This document shows, one piece after another, positions 27,176 to 34,802 of a stretch of DNA of 64,000 bases; the first letter of the stretch is position 1; every line of letters begins with the position of its first letter. Location of the stretch: assembly GCA_026707225.1 (NCBI GenBank), contig JAPOXG010000001.1:1-64000 (forward strand). The letters run 5' to 3'. The translations under genes and the position numbers were made by a program. This DNA is from Chloroflexota bacterium (lineage in GTDB: Bacteria; Chloroflexota; Anaerolineae; Aggregatilineales; Phototrophicaceae). Under the pieces are notes generated by a model. The model searched no databases. It had not been told where the DNA came from and was given only the letters and a program-made list of their open reading frames with translations.

Positions 27176-28621
27176 ATGCCTGTGTCCCAAGTACAGATGA
27201 TTGAAATGCCAGCCGAGAAGCTGCCAGTGTTTGATGAGGCCGATGTGGTAGTCGTCGGCGGCGGTTCATCGGGATTCCTGGCGGCGGTCGCTGCCGCGCG
27301 CACCGGCGCCAACACGCTGCTGATCGAGCGTCACGGTTATCTCGGCGGCTGCAGCACCGCGCCCTACAACACCAGCATTGGCTGGTTCGGCGACAGCCAT
27401 GATCAATTGATCATCCGCGGGCTGCCGATGGAATACCTGCAGCGCATGGAAAGGGATGGCCAGGCTTTCATCACGCGCAACGGCACCAAGAATCAGATTT
27501 GGCCGCCCTATACCAAGAAGATCGCCTTCGACATGGTGGAAGAAGCGGGCGTCAACCTCTGGCTGCATTCCTGGGCTTATGATGTCGTAATGGATGGCGA
27601 TGTGCTCAAGGGCGTCGTGATTCAAACGAAGGGCGGGCGCGGCATCATGCTGGGCAAGACCTTCGTCGATACCAGCGCCGATGCTGATATTGCGGCCTGG
27701 TGCGGCGCGCCAAACCAGGTCGAAGATATTGAGAATATCCAGCAAGTCTCTTGCGATTATATCGCTTGCGGCGTCGACTCCGCTCAAGTGGTCGAGTGGG
27801 CGCGGGCGAATAAAGACCGGCTCGACTTGAAGGTCAAAGGTCTGGAAGTCGACAACAAAGAAGGCGGCGCCCAGTCGATGTTCACCATCACCATACCGAA
27901 AGACAGCAGTGATTTCGTGTCGCAAGAATCTTTCCACGTCGGCTGGATGCCGACGGTGAAGCTTTGCATCTACCGTGAAGCCGTGCGCATCCAGGGCAAT
28001 TCCGATATCAATCCGCTCGATCCGCGCGCGCTGACGCGGGCTGAAGTCGATGGATTGCGCGGCGCCATCGACCACCTGAATTTTATGAAGGACAATGTGC
28101 CCGGTTTCGAAAACGCCTTCATCGTCTCGCAAGCGCATTTGGGCGTGCGTGAATCGCGCCAGATCATCGGCGATTACTACATCACTATTGACGACGCCAA
28201 GAGCGAGGCGCATTTCGATGACGTCGTCGCATTGAATTGCCGCGCCCTGGATTATCATTTGAAGGGAACGGTCTTCAAGATCAGCTTCTTGGAGCGAGCG
28301 CACGATATTCCCTTGCGCGCGCTGCTGCCGCAGGGTGTGGAGAATCTGGTTGTCGGCGGTCGCTGCATCTCTTGCGATCATCTCTCGCAAGCGTCGATTC
28401 GCGGCGCGGCCACCTGCATGGCGACGGGGCACGCCGCCGGCACGTCCGCTGCGGTCGCGGCGCTGAATGGCCAGTTCATGCGCGATGTCGATATCCGCCA
28501 AATTCAGCGGAAGTTGATTGAGCAAGACGCCATTCTAAGCGTGATCGACGGGCGCGAGCCCTGGTTGGGCGCGCCGGCAACGGTGCGGGAAAGCACTACG
28601 GAATCGCTCGCCGCTGTTTGA
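27176..28621 (+). CDS. FAD-dependent oxidoreductase
   Basis: A 481-residue flavoprotein of the FAD_oxidored type (as in PF12831). The dinucleotide-binding fold is DVVVVGGGSSGFLAAVAA (about residues 23-40), ending in the acidic ribose-binding residue of LLIERHGYLGG. Near the C-terminus, ENLVVGGRCISCDHLSQAS and AAGTSAAVAA close the FAD site. AAGGAG lies only two bases before the ATG but eight before a GTG two codons later (27182), so GTG may be the true start. It sits between the importer and an acid-sugar kinase, suggesting oxidation of the imported compound; the reaction is not known. Confidence 0.82.
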   Translation: MPVSQVQMIEMPAEKLPVFDEADVVVVGGGSSGFLAAVAAARTGANTLLIERHGYLGGCSTAPYNTSIGWFGDSHDQLIIRGLPMEYLQRMERDGQAFITRNGTKNQIWPPYTKKIAFDMVEEAGVNLWLHSWAYDVVMDGDVLKGVVIQTKGGRGIMLGKTFVDTSADADIAAWCGAPNQVEDIENIQQVSCDYIACGVDSAQVVEWARANKDRLDLKVKGLEVDNKEGGAQSMFTITIPKDSSDFVSQESFHVGWMPTVKLCIYREAVRIQGNSDINPLDPRALTRAEVDGLRGAIDHLNFMKDNVPGFENAFIVSQAHLGVRESRQIIGDYYITIDDAKSEAHFDDVVALNCRALDYHLKGTVFKISFLERAHDIPLRALLPQGVENLVVGGRCISCDHLSQASIRGAATCMATGHAAGTSAAVAALNGQFMRDVDIRQIQRKLIEQDAILSVIDGREPWLGAPATVRESTTESLAAV

Positions 28622-28672
28622 ATCAGGCTGGATGAAGAAGCCAATCCGGTTTCTCCAAATTTGAGGTGAAAC

Positions 28673-30094
28673 TTGCATCGTGGCGATGATGTCGCAGTCG
28701 TGGAAAAGGCGGCGCTGTTTTCCAGCTTGCCTGAGCCCTGGCCACGAGACCTGATTCCGCAGATACAGGCTTCGCTGCGGGAGACAAGTCAGAAGGTCTT
28801 CGTTCTTGATGACGATCCCACCGGCACGCAGACGGTTCACGACACTATTGTATTGACCGAATGGTCCGTTGCGGCGCTCATACGCGAGCTGGAAAGCGCC
28901 GACCCCGTCTGCTACATCCTGACCAACTCGCGCGGCGTCAATGCGGCGAAGGCGGTCGCGCTGAACCTGGAGATTGCGCGGAACTTGCGCGCAGCCTCCG
29001 AGCGGACCGGGCGATCTTACAGCATAATCAGTCGCAGCGATTCCACCTTGCGCGGGCATTTCCCGGCGGAGACGGACGCGCTGGCGGCGGCTGACGCGCC
29101 CGCGGATGGCGTTCTCATCATCCCGGCATTCATGGCTGGCGGACGCTTTACGATTCATGGCGCGCACTACGTAGAAGAGGGGAGTTTGCTCGTCCCTGCC
29201 GCGCAGACGCCTTACGCGAAAGACGTTGTTTTTGGCTATCAGCATTCCGACTTGCGGCGCTGGGTGGAAGAGAAGACCGGCGGCCGGGTCAATTCCGCGG
29301 CTGTCGTTAGCCTCTCCATTGATGTCATCCGCGGCGAGGGACCGGATGGCGCGCTGGCCAAACTGGAAAAACTGGCCGGCGGCGCGGTCTGCGTTGTCGA
29401 TGCCGTCAGCGAGCGGGATCTTGAAGTGGTCGCTTTGGCCTGCATTCGCGCCGAGGCGGCCGGCAAGCGCTTGATCTATCGCAGCGCCGCTTCCTTCGCC
29501 GGCATCCGTGGCGGCATCCCGCTTCGCCCCACATTGAATGCTGCTGACATCAGGCCGCTGTCCGAATACGGAGGCTTGGTAGTTGTTGGCTCTTATGTCA
29601 AGAAGTCGTCGGATCAGCTGGCCGCGCTGCTCGCGAGCGGGATGGCAAAGCCGGTCGAATTGCCCGTCGCGCAATTGCTAGCGTCAGGCGACGCGGCTTC
29701 ATTCCTGACGCCGATCGTGGATGCGCTGGCTGCGATCCTAAGGGGCGGCGATCATGCTGTGCTTTATACCAGCCGCGAGCTCATCAGCGGCAGCGATGAC
29801 GAGAGCAGCCTGGAAATCGGTCGGCGCGTCTCGCAAAGTCTCGTGGATATTACGCGGCGGCTGCCGGTCGTGCCGCGCTTCATCATCGCCAAAGGCGGCA
29901 TCACTTCGAGCGATTTGGCGACCGACGCTCTGGGCATAAAACGCGCGCGCGTTTTGGGGCAGATCTTGCCCGGTATACCGGTTTGGCAGCCGGATGCCGA
30001 CAGCCGCTACCCGGGCGGCGCCTATGTCGTCTTCCCCGGCAACGTTGGCGATGATGGGGCGCTTTTGCGCGCATTGCGGATTCTCGCTGGTTAG
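28673..30094 (+). CDS. Four-carbon acid sugar kinase family protein (DUF1537)
   Basis: A 473-residue kinase of the DUF1537 family, whose studied members (OtnK, DtnK) phosphorylate four-carbon sugar acids. The signature VLDDDPTGTQTVHD is at about residues 44-57, and the C-terminal nucleotide-binding domain has IIAKGGITSSDLATDALG and AYVVFPGNVGDD. TTG 28673 is the likely start (GAGGTGAAAC just upstream). Last gene of the transporter locus. The substrate may be any short aldonate; the usual partners (PdxA2-like dehydrogenase, class II aldolase) are not adjacent. Confidence 0.85.
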   Translation: MHRGDDVAVVEKAALFSSLPEPWPRDLIPQIQASLRETSQKVFVLDDDPTGTQTVHDTIVLTEWSVAALIRELESADPVCYILTNSRGVNAAKAVALNLEIARNLRAASERTGRSYSIISRSDSTLRGHFPAETDALAAADAPADGVLIIPAFMAGGRFTIHGAHYVEEGSLLVPAAQTPYAKDVVFGYQHSDLRRWVEEKTGGRVNSAAVVSLSIDVIRGEGPDGALAKLEKLAGGAVCVVDAVSERDLEVVALACIRAEAAGKRLIYRSAASFAGIRGGIPLRPTLNAADIRPLSEYGGLVVVGSYVKKSSDQLAALLASGMAKPVELPVAQLLASGDAASFLTPIVDALAAILRGGDHAVLYTSRELISGSDDESSLEIGRRVSQSLVDITRRLPVVPRFIIAKGGITSSDLATDALGIKRARVLGQILPGIPVWQPDADSRYPGGAYVVFPGNVGDDGALLRALRILAG

Positions 30095-30154
30095 CGCTGG
30101 AGCAAATACGACCAACACCCTTGTCAAAAGCATAGTTGGAAATCGCTTTGCTGC

Positions 30155-30192
30155 GTGGGCGAGCCACCGGCTCGCCCCTACAGATTTTCGAT
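30155..30192 (+). repeat. 38-bp palindromic repeat, copy 1
   Basis: GGGCGAGCC and GGCTCGCCC form a perfect 9-bp inverted repeat around a 3-base loop. They are followed by CTACAGATTTTCGAT. A second copy at 54402-54439 matches at 31 of 38 positions. It lies just after the acid-sugar kinase gene and could also act as a transcription end. Confidence 0.65.
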
Positions 30193-30264
30193 TGTTTTGA
30201 AGATGACCTTGCTTTGGCGCAGCCGTCACTATGCGTAATTGAATCTACGCTACTCGACAGGCGC

Positions 30265-31068
30265 TCATCGCCAGCGACGATGGGACTTGATTCGATCGTA
30301 GGCCGATTGCACTTCCTTGAAACGCTTTTCCGCCTCGTCTTTTTCATGCTCGCTGACATCGGGGTGGTACTTGCGCGCCAGGTTGCGGAAGGCTTCTTTG
30401 ACCGCTTCCTGCCCGGCGCCGACCTCGATCTCCAGCGCCAGGTAGGCGGCGCTTATCTGCTCCGGCTGAGCGGAATCCAGCGGACTCGTCCCCCGGGTGC
30501 GATAGTGAAATCGCTGGCGGGCGCGCTCTTCGCTGATGCGGCGCTTGAAGCCGGCGGAGGCAATATCGCCGACATACCAGCTGCCGCGGATATTCGTTTG
30601 ATATTCGCGCCGGCGCACGGCGACCACGTCGAAGGGGAAATCGAGCGTGTGCCAGACGATGAATTGGTTGCGCTGCGTCGTTTCATCCATGTTGACCTGG
30701 ATGAGCCGCAGGCGCTCTTCCGCCTCGGAAAAGGCGAAGATGGCGCCCAAATTCATCACCCGTAAATCGTCTTGCCAATCGCGCAGGCGGCCGCAATAAC
30801 TGTCATCTGGCAGCAGCGCCGCGTCTACCAGGAAGAGCGAGCCAATAGAGGACTTCGAATTCTGCTTGAGAACGGATTTGATCAGCCGTGATTTGGGCGC
30901 CCGCTGGCAGATGTAGACAAAGAGCCGACTGTTCATCCAGGTCTCAACAACGATATCGGGCTCGTAATTGCGGGCGGTGAGCGTCGTTTGCGCCGCGGTA
31001 CTGGCGAATTTGACGTCTTGGATCCCGCGAAATCGGATCTTGATCTGTTCGGCTACTGAAGCTGGCAC
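30265..31068 (-). CDS. Protein with C-terminal J domain (DnaJ-like)
   Basis: A 267-residue protein whose last 60 residues form a J domain: AYLALEIEVGAGQEAVKEAF, then RNLARKYHPDVSEHE with the essential HPD tripeptide, then KRFKEVQSAYD. The first 200 residues match no family I know and contain no zinc or G/F region, so this is not DnaJ or CbpA. It should stimulate an Hsp70 (DnaK) for an unknown client. The frame is open to a GTG at 31179, but a good promoter lies inside that extension (31102-31131), so the GTG at 31068 is preferred. The start remains uncertain. Confidence 0.75.
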   Translation of the reverse strand: MPASVAEQIKIRFRGIQDVKFASTAAQTTLTARNYEPDIVVETWMNSRLFVYICQRAPKSRLIKSVLKQNSKSSIGSLFLVDAALLPDDSYCGRLRDWQDDLRVMNLGAIFAFSEAEERLRLIQVNMDETTQRNQFIVWHTLDFPFDVVAVRRREYQTNIRGSWYVGDIASAGFKRRISEERARQRFHYRTRGTSPLDSAQPEQISAAYLALEIEVGAGQEAVKEAFRNLARKYHPDVSEHEKDEAEKRFKEVQSAYDRIKSHRRWR

Positions 31069-31101
31069 CGCGCGACTCGGTATAGGAGGCTCAACCGCTC
31101 C

Positions 31102-31131
31102 ATGATACGGCGAGCGCGTGGGCTTTGTCAA
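31102..31131 (-). promoter_or_regulatory. Promoter of the J-domain gene
   Basis: On the minus strand, perfect -35 TTGACA (31126-31131) and -10 TATCAT (31102-31107) with an 18-base spacer. Transcription would start near 31095, which favours a translation start at or below 31068. Confidence 0.5.
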
Positions 31132-31150
31132 ATGGCGGCAGGCCAGCCCC

Positions 31151-31180
31151 TTGCGTAAATGGCCTCTTCTGCGATACACT
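31151..31180 (+). promoter_or_regulatory. Possible promoter of tRNA-Val
   Basis: TTGCGT at 31151-31156 and TACACT at 31175-31180 are 18 bases apart. The -10 box ends 11 bases before the tRNA. Moderate match only; it is divergent from the J-domain promoter. Confidence 0.3.
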
Positions 31181-31191
31181 CATGGCAGAGT

Positions 31192-31264
31192 GGGCCGTTA
31201 GCTCAACTGGCAGAGCGCCTCGTTGACGTCGAGGAGGTTACAGGTTCGAGTCCTGTACAGCCCA
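31192..31264 (+). tRNA. tRNA-Val (GAC)
   Basis: Acceptor GGGCCGT pairs with ACAGCCC apart from one C-A mismatch. The D arm is GCTC/GAGC, the anticodon stem CCTCG/CGAGG encloses TTGACGT (anticodon GAC), and the T arm is ACAGG/CCTGT. The discriminator is A and CCA is not encoded. Confidence 0.92.
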
Positions 31265-31314
31265 CAGCCGCTCGGCGGCAGCGAAGAGATTCAACTGCGC
31301 TCTCACTAAATGAC

Positions 31315-31345
31315 AAGCCCTCTCTTTGCGCGAGCAAGGGGCTTT
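31315..31345 (+). terminator. Possible terminator hairpin after tRNA-Val
   Basis: AAGCC at the base pairs with GGCTT, and an inner CTTTGC pairs with GCAAGG around a GCGA tetraloop. A short bulge separates the two stems. The following bases (TCTCAAAC) are not a proper T run, so termination is uncertain. Confidence 0.35.
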
Positions 31346-31529
31346 CTCAAACAAGAGGTCCAGAACAGCCGACAGCGATGTCGTTTTTTTGTTTCTGTTT
31401 TTTGACATCTTTTCTCGGTCTATGTACACTTCATGTATCCATGATTTCAGCGCGGCGAGGAGGTGAAAACTCACAGATTGGCGTCTCATTTGCTGTATAG
31501 ACATATTGTAATGTTGAAAGGACTTTGAG

Positions 31530-32840
31530 ATGAGCAGCAAGATTAGTAGACGAGAGTTCCTCAAGGCAGCCGCCAGCGCAGGTACAGTGGCGGTCGCCGC
31601 GGCCAGCAATGTCAGCCACTTGCCGGTTCTGGGGCAGGGCGATTATGCGGGCGACTTCGTCGTCATGAGCGCCGGCGAGGCTTCGCAGCAGGCGGATTTC
31701 ATCGCCCGGCTTGAAGAAGAATTTCCCGGTGTCAAGGTCGTATGGCGCAGCTTGACCAGCGAACGCTATACCGAGCTTTTCGCCGCTGCCGAAATCGCCG
31801 GCGACCAGATTGACATCATGGATCTCAACGGGCAGGACTTGCGCCGCTATGCCGTTGGCGGCCGCTTGAAGGACTTGTCCGACGTGGATTATCTGGAGCG
31901 CTTCCGCCCGATCGGTCTCGAAACTTACTCCATCGGCGGCAGCCTCTGGGCGATACCGAACGGCGGCATCAGCGGTTTCCCCTTCTTCTACAACAAGAAG
32001 GCGCTGGACGCGGTCGGTTTTGAAGGCGAACCGGAGAGTTATCAGCAGCTGCTGGATATGGCGGATGATCTCAAGGCGGCCGGCTACGCGCCATTCACCC
32101 ATTCGGGGCTGAACATTTATTTGTGGCCCGTTTGGCAGTTCTGGGCTTATGCGCAGACCTCCGGCAACCGGCCGGTCGAGGGCACATTTGATGTCTTGAC
32201 TGGCAATACCAAATTCACCGATCCCGATCATTTGGCCGGTTTGGAGATATTGCAAGCCTACACGGACGACGGCATGTTTGTGGACGGGGTCAACAGTATG
32301 GATGTGCCAGCGGCGGAGCTGTCTCTGACATCGGGCAATGCCGCCTTCTGGTACCACTGGGGCGGTTGGGTCGGCTCCTATAGACAGGGCGACTTTCCCG
32401 ATTTAGATCTTTCCTTTGTCAATCCCTTACGTTCTGTAGATGACGAGATGGTGAAACGTCAGTTGCCCGGCGGCACCGGTTGGGCGACCGGCATCTACTC
32501 GCGGATCGCGCCGGAACGGGAATCGCTTGCCTGGTCCATGCTGGATTTCTGGACGACCGATGACATGGTCGCGCTGCGCAACGCGGTCTATGCCGACGCG
32601 GTATCGACCAATATCGGGGTTCAACCCAGCGATGATCCGCTGTCGATTCGCTATGGCGAAATCTCGGCGCCCAATCAATTTGTCTATCTTGACTGGTTCT
32701 GGCCGCCGGAAATTACCCGCGCCTTCCAGGAACAACAGCAAGGGATTGTCGCCAAGACAGTCACCGCGAGCCAAGCCGCCGAGAATATCCAGGGCGTATT
32801 GGATGAGCTGTACGCCGACGGTTACGAATTCGAGTTTTAG
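31530..32840 (+). CDS. Sugar ABC transporter substrate-binding protein (Tat-exported), second locus
   Basis: A 436-residue family-1 solute-binding protein with a twin-arginine signal (SRREFLKAAASAGTVAVAAA). The mature domain starts near GDFVVMSAGEASQQADF and contains the usual conserved block WAIPNGGISGFPFFYNKKAL. AAAGGA precedes the ATG. It heads a four-gene locus with two permeases and a glycoside-hydrolase-like enzyme, suggesting uptake of an oligosaccharide or glycoside. It is only distantly similar to the protein at 23843-25156, so the two importers probably have different ligands. Confidence 0.88.
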   Translation: MSSKISRREFLKAAASAGTVAVAAASNVSHLPVLGQGDYAGDFVVMSAGEASQQADFIARLEEEFPGVKVVWRSLTSERYTELFAAAEIAGDQIDIMDLNGQDLRRYAVGGRLKDLSDVDYLERFRPIGLETYSIGGSLWAIPNGGISGFPFFYNKKALDAVGFEGEPESYQQLLDMADDLKAAGYAPFTHSGLNIYLWPVWQFWAYAQTSGNRPVEGTFDVLTGNTKFTDPDHLAGLEILQAYTDDGMFVDGVNSMDVPAAELSLTSGNAAFWYHWGGWVGSYRQGDFPDLDLSFVNPLRSVDDEMVKRQLPGGTGWATGIYSRIAPERESLAWSMLDFWTTDDMVALRNAVYADAVSTNIGVQPSDDPLSIRYGEISAPNQFVYLDWFWPPEITRAFQEQQQGIVAKTVTASQAAENIQGVLDELYADGYEFEF

Positions 32841-32983
32841 TTCCATTGCGACAAACAAGGGGCAAAGGGTGCAAGCCCTAGCCCCATTTCACTTGGAGAC
32901 CGCGATACCGGCTGCTGTGCGCGGGCGGCGCGGCAGACTTCAAGATTGATTCCTTCATGCGGAAACTTCAAGGTTAAAGGCGC

Positions 32984-33904
32984 GTGCCTGAGACTTCACA
33001 GCCGTTGACCAGCCAGGCTAGCGGGGTGGCTAGGCGCTTCTCCAAACTGGCGCCCTATCTATGGGTATTGCCGGCTTTAACCGTATACGGCATCTTCAAA
33101 CTGTATCCGCTGGTTAGTGGCTTGCAGATGTCGTTGCTGCGTTGGGATGGCATTGAAGACCCCCGATATATTGGCTTGCGCAATTTCGAGAAAATATTGA
33201 GCGATCCAATGACGGGCACCGTCTTGCTCAATAACGTGCATTATGCGGTGGGAACGGTCATAGGCAAGATCGTCTTGTCCTTGCTTTTGGCGATTTTGCT
33301 GCATCAAGCTTTGAAGGGGCGGACCTTTTATCGAACCAGCCTGTTCATGCCGGTGGTGATGTCCTTTGTGGTTGTGGGCGTCTTGTGGTCATGGCTGTTC
33401 AATCCGCAGTTCGGCTTGATTAACAGCTTCCTTCGCGGATTGGGCTTGGAATTCCTGGTGCAGGATTGGCTTGGCGACGCGGCGGTGGCGCTGAATTCCC
33501 TGATCCTGGTCGATATATGGAAGTGGTATGGCTTCCATATGGTGATTTTCCTGGCCGGCTTGCAATCAATCCCCGACGAACTTTATGAAGCGGCGCGCAT
33601 CGATGGCGCTTCGGTTTGGCAGCAGTTTCGGCACGTCACTCTGCCCATGCTGCAACCGGTGATGATTGTCAATGTCACCATCTCAGTCATGGGCGCTTTC
33701 AATGTTTTTGATATTCCATTCATCATGACGGCGGGCGGACCGGCCAATGCCACCAACGTCATGGCGCTGCACATCTATATTCGCGGATTCAAATTCTACC
33801 GCTTCGGCTTTTCAGCCGCTCTGTCTTATGTCCTGCTTGTCATCGTCACGCTGGTCGCGGCAATCCAACTCAAGCTGATGACCAGCGGCGACAATCGGGA
33901 CTGA
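32984..33904 (+). CDS. Sugar ABC transporter permease (MalF/UgpA type)
   Basis: A 306-residue permease with six membrane segments. LAPYLWVLPALTVYGIFKLY is the first membrane helix, and DELYEAARIDGASVWQQF is the EAA loop. GTG 32984 is taken as the start, with AAAGG shortly upstream; no ATG lies nearby in frame. It is followed 13 bp later by the second permease. Like the first sugar locus, no ATPase gene is present. Confidence 0.88.
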   Translation: MPETSQPLTSQASGVARRFSKLAPYLWVLPALTVYGIFKLYPLVSGLQMSLLRWDGIEDPRYIGLRNFEKILSDPMTGTVLLNNVHYAVGTVIGKIVLSLLLAILLHQALKGRTFYRTSLFMPVVMSFVVVGVLWSWLFNPQFGLINSFLRGLGLEFLVQDWLGDAAVALNSLILVDIWKWYGFHMVIFLAGLQSIPDELYEAARIDGASVWQQFRHVTLPMLQPVMIVNVTISVMGAFNVFDIPFIMTAGGPANATNVMALHIYIRGFKFYRFGFSAALSYVLLVIVTLVAAIQLKLMTSGDNRD

Positions 33905-33917
33905 AGGACGGGATCGC

Positions 33918-34790
33918 ATGAGCGCAGCGCCGTTCACGCAGCTGAATTCGAAGGGGGGTGGCATTCATTGGCGCCGCATTCTGGTGACGATATTCAACCA
34001 TTCTATTCTGATTCTCTTTACCGTCATCATCGTTTATCCGGTCTTGTGGATGATACTGGCTTCTTTCAAGACCCCGGGCGAGCTGATCTCAAATATCTGG
34101 GGCTTGCCGACCGATCCAGCCTATCAGAATTATGCTGACGCCTGGGAAAAAGCCAAGCTCGGGCGAGCGCTGTTAAACAGCGGCATCGTATCGATTGGCG
34201 CCGTCCTGGTCGTGGTTTGCTTGTCTTCGATTGCGGGCTACGCCTTCGCAAAATTTTCGTTCCGCTTCAGCACCGTTATCTTGTTGGTCATGGTCTTCAC
34301 CATGCAGGCGCCGGTTCCCATAATTCCCTTTTACGTGCTGTTTGTGCGGCTGAAGTTGACGGATAGTTATCTGGGTCTCATCCTGGCGATTGCCTCCGGC
34401 ACGATTCCTTTAGCGATCTTTATCTTTCAAGCCTTCTTCCGTTCCATTCCCAGCGAGCTGCGAGAAGCGGCAAAGATTGACGGCTGTTCCGAGTTCTCGG
34501 CTTTCTTGCGCGTCGTCATGCCGATATCCGGTCCAGCGGTGGCTACGGTATCGATCTTGACCTTCGTCGGCGCCTGGAACGAATACTTTATGCCCTTGCT
34601 GCTCATTCGGTCGGATGAGCTGCGCCCGCTAACGCTGACGATTCAGGTGTTTTTCCTCCAATTTGGACGAGCGGAATGGAACGTAATCTTCGCGACTTTG
34701 AGCATCGCCACCATACCGATAATCGTTGTGTACGTCTTCTTGCAGCGTTGGTTCATTAGGGGGCTGACCTCGGGCTCCATCAAAGGATGA
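33918..34790 (+). CDS. Sugar ABC transporter permease (MalG/UgpE type)
   Basis: A 290-residue inner-membrane permease. It has the MalG-type opening FTVIIVYPVLWMILASFKTP, EAA loop ELREAAKIDGCSEFSAFL, and the typical C-terminus VFLQRWFIRGLTSGSIKG. It lies 13 bp after its partner permease and 12 bp before the glycoside-hydrolase-like gene, so all four genes are probably one transcript. Confidence 0.9.
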   Translation: MSAAPFTQLNSKGGGIHWRRILVTIFNHSILILFTVIIVYPVLWMILASFKTPGELISNIWGLPTDPAYQNYADAWEKAKLGRALLNSGIVSIGAVLVVVCLSSIAGYAFAKFSFRFSTVILLVMVFTMQAPVPIIPFYVLFVRLKLTDSYLGLILAIASGTIPLAIFIFQAFFRSIPSELREAAKIDGCSEFSAFLRVVMPISGPAVATVSILTFVGAWNEYFMPLLLIRSDELRPLTLTIQVFFLQFGRAEWNVIFATLSIATIPIIVVYVFLQRWFIRGLTSGSIKG

Positions 34791-34802
34791 CAGGAGACCT
34801 TC

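Noticed and set aside
27266..28525. Long minus-strand frame opposite the FAD oxidoreductase
   Set aside because: It is an antisense shadow of a clearly recognisable gene in GC-rich DNA, with no motif or ribosome-binding site of its own. The same applies to 28535-29674 (minus) and 640-1431 (plus).
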